A stretch of DNA of 10,974 nucleotides from Prevotellaceae bacterium (GTDB lineage: Bacteria > Bacteroidota > Bacteroidia > Bacteroidales > UBA932), in NCBI GenBank assembly GCA_031289895.1, contig JAITOP010000070.1, positions 1-10,974 on the forward strand, read 5' to 3'. The position numbers and the translations under genes were made by a program. Every line of letters starts with the position of its first letter. Position 1 is the stretch's first letter. Below, piece after piece: positions 5,589-10,974 of this stretch. The notes beneath the pieces were generated by a model, which saw only the letters and a program-made list of their open reading frames with translations, was not told the origin of the DNA and made no database searches.

Positions 5589-5630
5589 ACGCTGATTTAA
5601 TTAGGTACTAACCATATATTAAAGAATATT

Positions 5631-6674
5631 ATGAATATGTATAAAATAAAAAACACAGGTTTGTTGCTGTACGGAGTTTTGTTTTTGCTCGGTTTTGCTT
5701 GTTCGTGCAACGATAAAAAAGATGAAACAAATAAAAAAATCGTATCGGTAAAAACTGTTGAAATGGGCGCGGTATCAAAATTTGTTTCTCGCGATTATGT
5801 TGGTGTTGTTGAAGAAGAATCGGCGGCTGCGCTTAGTTTTGCTGTGTCGGGAAATGTTGCGCAGGTTTATGTTTCGGAAGGGCAAAAAGTGAGCAAAGGA
5901 TTGTTGTTGGCGCAAGTATCAACCGAAAATTTGCAAAGCAGTTACGATGTTGCCCAAGCCTCGCTTAAACAGGCAGAAGATGCGATGACACGTATGCAAA
6001 TGCTGTACGATAACCAAAGTTTGCCCGAAATAAAATATATCGAGGTTAAAACCAAACTGGAACAAGCAAAATCGTTGGAACGTATTGCTGCAAAAAATCT
6101 TGCCGACAGCAAACTTTACGCGCCTTTTGATGGAATTATCGGAAAACGAATTATTGATATTGGCGAAAATGCGATACCCGGAAAACCTGTTTTCACACTT
6201 TTGAAAATCAATACGGTGAAAATAAAATTTTCTGTCCCCGAAAACGAAATTGCCGAAATCGACAAACAGGGCGAGGCTGATATTTTTGTGGCGGCTGTTG
6301 GAAATAAGCAATTTAGCGGCGCGGTAAACGAAAAAAATATCGTGGCAAACGATATTGCTCATACCTACGATGCGAAAATAAAATTGGAAAACCGCAGCGG
6401 CGTATTAATTCCCGGAATGGTTTGTCGTGTAACGATTAACAAAGAAAATAATTCTGCAGTATTTATTTTGCCCAACAATACGGTTCAGCCGACATCTAAC
6501 GGAAAATATTTTGTGTGGTTAGTAAAAGACGGCAAAGCAACATCCGCCAACGTAAGCATCGGCGACCTTACCGACACGGGCATAATAATTACCGGCGGAC
6601 TGCAAAACGGCGACAAAGTTATTGTAGAAGGTTATCACAAAGTGAGCGAAGGAATGAAAGTACAAGAATTGTAA
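5631..6674 (+). CDS. Efflux RND transporter periplasmic adaptor subunit (membrane fusion lipoprotein)
   Basis: This 347-residue adaptor would bridge the inner-membrane permease and the outer-membrane channel of the same operon. The N-terminus is a lipoprotein signal: hydrophobic LLLYGVLFLLGFAC, with Cys24 (or Cys26) as the likely lipidated residue. Order of parts: first half of the lipoyl domain at about 67-98 (ALSFAVSGNVAQVYVSEGQKVSKG), alpha-hairpin at about 100-160 (QASLKQAEDAMTRMQMLYD, KTKLEQAKSLERIAAKNL), second lipoyl half at 161-193 (LYAPFDGIIGKRIIDIGENAIPG), beta-barrel at about 196-272, and membrane-proximal domain at about 276-347 (ILPNNTVQPTSNGKYFVWLV, GLQNGDKVIVEGYHKVSEGMKV). Length and order are normal for the family. 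A second ATG two codons in (5637) is an equally possible start. No Shine-Dalgarno sequence is seen. The substrate is not predictable. Confidence 0.92.
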   Translation: MNMYKIKNTGLLLYGVLFLLGFACSCNDKKDETNKKIVSVKTVEMGAVSKFVSRDYVGVVEEESAAALSFAVSGNVAQVYVSEGQKVSKGLLLAQVSTENLQSSYDVAQASLKQAEDAMTRMQMLYDNQSLPEIKYIEVKTKLEQAKSLERIAAKNLADSKLYAPFDGIIGKRIIDIGENAIPGKPVFTLLKINTVKIKFSVPENEIAEIDKQGEADIFVAAVGNKQFSGAVNEKNIVANDIAHTYDAKIKLENRSGVLIPGMVCRVTINKENNSAVFILPNNTVQPTSNGKYFVWLVKDGKATSANVSIGDLTDTGIIITGGLQNGDKVIVEGYHKVSEGMKVQEL

Positions 6675-6678
6675 AAAT

Positions 6679-9600
6679 ATGAAAAGGAATATCATAGGCT
6701 CTGTAATGCGGCACAACAAAATAATGTTGCTGATAATTGTATTGCTTGTCGGGCTTGGAATTTTCGGCTTGATAAAAATGCCAAAACAGGAATTTCCGCC
6801 GTTTACAATTCGTCAGGGATTGATAATTGGCGTTTATCCGGGCGCAACATCTTCGGAAGTTGAAGAACAGCTTGCAAAACCGCTCGAAAAATTTTTATTC
6901 ACCTATCAAGAAGTTAGAAAAGATAAAACCTATTCGATGTCGCAAAACGGAATGGTTTTTATTATGGTTGAACTTAATGAAGATGTAAATGATAAAGACG
7001 AAGTGTGGTCGAAAATAAAACACGGACTGTCTAATTTCAAAATACAATTACCTTCGGGAGTGCTTGCTGTAATTGCCAATGACGATTTTGGCGACACATC
7101 GGCACTGCTTATTTCGCTCGAATCAACCGACAAAACATATCGCGAACTTGAAACATATTTAGACAAACTCGAAGAACATTTGCGGCGAATAGAATCGGTA
7201 TCAAATCTTCGGCGTTACGGATTGCAAAAAGAAAAAATAAATGTTTATCTCGACAGAGATAAAATGGCGACTTACGGCATAAAATACAACTTAATAATGG
7301 CAAGCTTGTTTACCCAAACAGTTATGACATCGGGAGGAACAATAATCAGCAACCGACAGGAACTGCCGATACATTTTGCCGAAACATTTTCTACCGAAAA
7401 AGAAATCGCCGACCAGATAATTTACAGCGACCCCAACGGAAACATAATACGGTTGCGCGATGTAGCACGTATCGTTCGCGAATACGGCAGTCCCGACAGT
7501 TATATTACCAACAATGGAAAAGCAGCAATAATTTTATCGCTCGAAATGCGCGAAGGCAATAACATCATAGCCTACGGCGACGAAGTTGACAAAGCACTTG
7601 CCGAATTTCAAAACGATTTGCCCGAAAGTGTATCGGTGAAACGAATTGCCGACCAGCCCAAAGTGGTTGCCGACTCGGTGTATTCGTTCATTCGCGATTT
7701 ATTTATATCAATACTTGTAGTGATTTTGGTGATGATGATATTGTTTCCATTTCGCTCGGCAATTGTTGCGGCAGCGTCAATCCCGATAGGAATTTTTATT
7801 TCGATAGGAATAATGTTTGTTTTCGGAATCCCGCTGAATACGGTTACACTTGCCGCTCTGATTGTAGTTTTGGGAATGATTGTTGACAATTCGATTATAG
7901 TTGTAGATGCGTATTTGGAAAATCTTGACAAAAAAATGTCGCGATGGCACGCTGCAATTGCAAGCGCAAAAAATTATTTTTCGTCTATTTTGCTTGCCAC
8001 ATTATGTATTTGCGTTATTTTTTATCCGCTTTTATTTATAATGAAAGGGCTTTTCCGCGATTTCCTTCGCGATTTTCCTTGGACGCTTACCATTTCGCTG
8101 ATGACATCGCTGATAGTTGCAATGATTTTCATACCTTTTGTTGAATATCTTTTAATAAAAACAGGACTTAAAACGCGCGAAAAAAACAAAAAGAAAAAAA
8201 GTTTCAACATGCTAAATTTTGTGCAACGTATATACAATCGGGCTTTGGATTGGACGTTTAAATTTCCTTACGTTACAATTTTGTGTGGAATAGGTTCGAT
8301 AATTATTGCAGTGGTTATTATGTCGCATTTGAGTATTCGCATGATGCCTGTTGCCGACCGCGACCAATTTGCTGTTGAAATTTATCTTCCGCAAGGCTCG
8401 TCGTTGCAGGCAACAGAGCAAGTTGCCGACAGTATGCAAAAAATTCTTTACAAAGATGAACGAATAAAATCAATTACGGCATTTGTTGGAACAGCCTCGC
8501 CGCGATTTCAAAATTCGTATGCGCCAAATTTACCATCCAAACATTACGCACAGTTTATTGTAAATACAACGTCAATAGCCGCCACCCGCCACATTCTCGA
8601 CGAATATACAAACAAATATGCCGATTATTTTTCTAACGCATACGTAAAATTCAAACAACTTGATTATCAAAATGTAGCAAATCCAATAGAAGTGCGATTT
8701 TCGGGTGATGATATTACGATATTAAAACAATATGCAGATACGCTTATGCGCGAAATGCAAAAAATAAACGGTTTGGTTTGGATTCATACAAATTACGAAG
8801 AAATGTTGCCTGTGATTGAAGTAAAACCAAAATCGGTTGAAACCGCGCGGCTTGGAATAACCAAAGCGTTTGCAGCAACAAATATCGCAATGAATTATGA
8901 CGGAATGCAAGTTGGCACAATGTGGGAAAATGATTATCCGCTTGCCGTAATATTAAAATCGGATGCAAAAACACAACAAACATTGGATACAATCGGCGAT
9001 GAATATATATCAACAGCAATACCGGGAGTTTCGGTTCAGTTGCGGCAAATTGCAGATATAACGCCAAGTTGGGAACAAGGACAAATTGTGCGCCGCAACG
9101 GAGTGAGAACAATCAGCGTTATTGCCGATATCAGCAGAGGATATAATCAATCGCAAATTATCGGCAAAGTACAAAATATCGTAAAAAAACAAATTGTTCC
9201 GAATTTATCGCACGACGTGAATGTGCGGTTTGGCGGAGTTGTAGAAAGCGATTCCGAAGTTATTCCGCCAATTATAAGCAGTCTTTCTGTTGCCGTATTA
9301 TTGATATTTTTCTTTTTACTTTTCAATTTCAAAAAAGTGAGTATCGCGGCAACCGCATTATTATCAATACTTTTGTGTTTATTGGGAGCGGCGATAGGAT
9401 TATTGATTTTTAATTTGGATTTTGGAATAACTTGTGTTTTGGGAGTTATAAGTTTAATGGGAATTATTGTGCGCAACGCGATAATAATGTTTGAACATGC
9501 CGAAAATTTACGAAAACAACATCATTTTAAAGCCCGCGATGCGATATATGATGCCGGAAAACGCCGCATGTTGCCAATATTTTTGACATCGGCAACAACC

Positions 9601-9750
9601 GCAGTCGGCGTAATTCCGATGATAATAAGTAATAGTTCGCTGTGGACGCCAATGGGCGTTGTGATTTGTTTTGGTACTGTTGTTGCGATGATTCTTGTTG
9701 TTACAATATTACCTGTTGTTTATTGGAAAATATATGGAGATAATAAATAA
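6679..9750 (+). CDS. Efflux RND transporter permease subunit (AcrB/HAE1-like)
   Basis: This 1023-residue inner-membrane proton-driven pump begins 4 nt after the adaptor stop. It has the family's two-fold layout: TM1 at about 14-33, a periplasmic porter domain (FTIRQGLIIGVYPGATSSEVEEQLAKPLE from about residue 43), TM2-6 within about 337-495, a Lys-rich cytoplasmic loop (LKTREKNKKKKSFN), TM7 at about 532-551, a second porter domain (ADRDQFAVEIYLPQGSS), and TM8-12 from about 865 to 1015. The length is close to AcrB (1049). The TM4 proton-relay motif reads IVDNSIIVVD, so only Asp403 of the usual DD pair is present and the second position is Asn404. In TM10, IVRNAIIMFE has Arg932 where AcrB has Lys940. 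I see no methionine-rich metal-relay feature of the CusA type. An HAE1-like drug or small-molecule exporter is more likely than a metal pump, but this is inference. Confidence 0.93.
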   Translation: MKRNIIGSVMRHNKIMLLIIVLLVGLGIFGLIKMPKQEFPPFTIRQGLIIGVYPGATSSEVEEQLAKPLEKFLFTYQEVRKDKTYSMSQNGMVFIMVELNEDVNDKDEVWSKIKHGLSNFKIQLPSGVLAVIANDDFGDTSALLISLESTDKTYRELETYLDKLEEHLRRIESVSNLRRYGLQKEKINVYLDRDKMATYGIKYNLIMASLFTQTVMTSGGTIISNRQELPIHFAETFSTEKEIADQIIYSDPNGNIIRLRDVARIVREYGSPDSYITNNGKAAIILSLEMREGNNIIAYGDEVDKALAEFQNDLPESVSVKRIADQPKVVADSVYSFIRDLFISILVVILVMMILFPFRSAIVAAASIPIGIFISIGIMFVFGIPLNTVTLAALIVVLGMIVDNSIIVVDAYLENLDKKMSRWHAAIASAKNYFSSILLATLCICVIFYPLLFIMKGLFRDFLRDFPWTLTISLMTSLIVAMIFIPFVEYLLIKTGLKTREKNKKKKSFNMLNFVQRIYNRALDWTFKFPYVTILCGIGSIIIAVVIMSHLSIRMMPVADRDQFAVEIYLPQGSSLQATEQVADSMQKILYKDERIKSITAFVGTASPRFQNSYAPNLPSKHYAQFIVNTTSIAATRHILDEYTNKYADYFSNAYVKFKQLDYQNVANPIEVRFSGDDITILKQYADTLMREMQKINGLVWIHTNYEEMLPVIEVKPKSVETARLGITKAFAATNIAMNYDGMQVGTMWENDYPLAVILKSDAKTQQTLDTIGDEYISTAIPGVSVQLRQIADITPSWEQGQIVRRNGVRTISVIADISRGYNQSQIIGKVQNIVKKQIVPNLSHDVNVRFGGVVESDSEVIPPIISSLSVAVLLIFFFLLFNFKKVSIAATALLSILLCLLGAAIGLLIFNLDFGITCVLGVISLMGIIVRNAIIMFEHAENLRKQHHFKARDAIYDAGKRRMLPIFLTSATTAVGVIPMIISNSSLWTPMGVVICFGTVVAMILVVTILPVVYWKIYGDNK

Positions 9751-9751
9751 A

Positions 9752-10974
9752 ATGAATAGAAAAATTATAATATTTTTTGCTTTTTACTTTTGCTCGCACG
9801 CAGCAATATGTCAGATTTACAGTCTTGATACCTGCAAAGCTAAAGCATTGGAAAATAATTTTAAAATAAAAAACGCCATCATAGAAACGGAAATGGCAAA
9901 GGAAACAAAAAGTGAAGCGTTCACAAAATTTTTTCCGAAAATAGAAGCCACCGGATTTATATTTCAGGCAAATCATCACACATTTCATAAAGATTTGGAT
10001 TTGTCGGCATTTTCGTCTATGCTTCCTTTTTTGGCAAATCCTATCCCTATTGATTTGATGAAAAAAGGGCGCACTGCAAGCGTAACCGCAATACAACCGG
10101 TATTTGCAGGCGGGCAAATTATAAATTCAAACAAACTTGCAAAAATAGGCGAAGATGTTAACGTTTTGCAACAAAATCTTTCGGCAGATGAAATTAATGA
10201 AACTACCGAAAAATATTATTGGCAAATAGTTTCGCTCAAAGAAAAACAAAAAACCATCGCCGCCTTACAACAACAATTGCAACAATTACATAAAGATGCA
10301 GATTTAGCCGTAAAAGCAGGAATAATAAACAGAAACGAATTGCTGCGCGTGGAATTAAAACAACACGAACTTGAAAGCGAAAAGTTAAAAATCGACAACG
10401 GAATAAATATTACAAAAATGTTGTTGGCGCAGCACACGGGCTTAATTTCAAACTCGTTTGATGTTGATGCCGATTCGTTTCCAACGCCTGATATTCCTTC
10501 AAAATTCTACACCAATGCAAACGATGCCGTAACACAGCGAACCGAATATAAATTATTGGAAAAAAACGTAACTGCAAGCAAACTGAATTATAAGATAGAA
10601 TCGGGCAAACGCTTGCCTATGGTTGGCGTAGGCGCAAGTTATATTTATCATAATTTTGCAGAACAGGCAAATACTTTCGGCGTTGTGTTTGCAACAGTGC
10701 GCATACCAATTTCCGATTGGTGGGGCGGAACTCACGCTGCAAAACGAGCAAAACTGAAAACATTGCAAGCCGAAAACGAACAACAAAATGCAACAGAATT
10801 AATGATTGTAGAAATGCAACAAGTTTATAATGAACTTGCAGAAACTTACGAGCAAATTATTTTGGCAAAAAAATCAATAGAATCGGCAACAGAAAATTTG
10901 CGCTTAAACAGCAATTATTACAAAGCAGGAATTTCAACAATCACAGACGTTTTGGATGCACAGTCGCTGCTGCA
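9752..10974 (+). CDS. TolC-family outer-membrane efflux channel (3' end cut by window)
   Basis: The ATG at 9752 is one base after the permease stop, and the frame stays open to the window edge, giving 407 codons. A signal peptide is present (MNRKIIIFFAFYFCSHAAIC, likely cut before Q21). The residue before Cys20 is Ile, so a lipobox is unlikely. The mature protein shows the two-repeat TolC pattern: a first helical unit (YSLDTCKAKALENNFKIKNA, then FFPKIEATGFIF), a strand region (VTAIQPVFAGGQI), a coiled-coil helix with many Gln and Leu (ALQQQLQQLHKDADLAVKAGI), a second unit after about residue 265 (RTEYKLLEKNVTAS, KRLPMVGVGASYIY, VRIPISDWWGG), and the final YKAGISTITDVLDAQSLL motif at the window end. 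This motif is normally near the C-terminus, so perhaps 30-40 residues are missing. It would complete the tripartite pump. Confidence 0.92.
   Translation, partial: MNRKIIIFFAFYFCSHAAICQIYSLDTCKAKALENNFKIKNAIIETEMAKETKSEAFTKFFPKIEATGFIFQANHHTFHKDLDLSAFSSMLPFLANPIPIDLMKKGRTASVTAIQPVFAGGQIINSNKLAKIGEDVNVLQQNLSADEINETTEKYYWQIVSLKEKQKTIAALQQQLQQLHKDADLAVKAGIINRNELLRVELKQHELESEKLKIDNGINITKMLLAQHTGLISNSFDVDADSFPTPDIPSKFYTNANDAVTQRTEYKLLEKNVTASKLNYKIESGKRLPMVGVGASYIYHNFAEQANTFGVVFATVRIPISDWWGGTHAAKRAKLKTLQAENEQQNATELMIVEMQQVYNELAETYEQIILAKKSIESATENLRLNSNYYKAGISTITDVLDAQSLL

Larger units (their letters stand above)
5310..5630. other. Intergenic region with hairpin module and heptamer repeat
   Basis: No gene is visible in these 321 bases. 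Open frames crossing it on the - strand are shadows of the protease gene. The region consists of a short AT-rich spacer, a three-hairpin module (5343-5470), a 7-bp tandem repeat (about 5492-5562) and the promoter of the efflux operon. No regulator gene, such as a TetR-type repressor, is encoded between the protease and the efflux operon. Confidence 0.7.

Noticed and set aside
5631..6674. Heavy-metal efflux (CusB/CzcB) adaptor
   Set aside because: I see no Met- or His-rich metal-binding N-terminus, and the permease has no Met relay. The general efflux adaptor call is safer.
8744..9112. 122-codon - strand open frame
   Set aside because: Shadow of the RND permease, with a Leu/Phe-rich translation and no family features.

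Overview
The window reads as chromosomal DNA of a member of the Bacteroidota, probably Bacteroidales or a close relative. The evidence is AT-rich composition, TAnnTTTG-type -7 boxes upstream of most transcription units, no convincing Shine-Dalgarno sequences, a large secreted lamin-tail-domain protein with a CHU/FlgD-like C-terminal domain, and intergenic repeat families that I recall from Bacteroidota genomes. All genes I can support lie on the + strand.

Layout. Positions 1-134 hold the last 43 codons of an unrecognised gene. Positions 135-744 carry no gene but are dense in repeats: a nested hairpin (243-286), a small hairpin (311-328), an 81-bp terminal-inverted-repeat element of the 'HCERSEAIQ' type (428-508) and a degenerate heptamer tandem repeat (601-629), followed by a promoter. 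Positions 745-3363 encode an 872-aa secreted protein with two lamin-tail domains. A 21-bp perfect palindrome (3452-3495), inside the predicted 5' leader, precedes 3525-4280, a four-helix-bundle protein with a four-helix suffix region and a topoisomerase-type C4 zinc ribbon. Positions 4359-5309 encode a secreted two-lobed retropepsin-like aspartyl protease. The gap 5310-5630 contains a three-hairpin repeat module and a second heptamer tandem repeat whose end overlaps the promoter of the last operon.

The final operon (5631 to beyond the window end) is a complete tripartite efflux system in the order lipoprotein adaptor, RND permease, TolC-like outer-membrane channel, with gaps of 4 nt and 1 nt between genes. 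The channel gene is cut by the window end. These three should work as one inner-membrane to outer-membrane export pump. The substrate cannot be told from sequence.

The most unusual signal is the four-helix/zinc-ribbon gene. It has a clearly higher G+C content than its neighbour and a perfect long palindrome built from four TTCGAT/ATCGAA half-sites just upstream of its start. The two heptamer repeats, each adjoining a hairpin cluster upstream of a gene, are the second most interesting feature.
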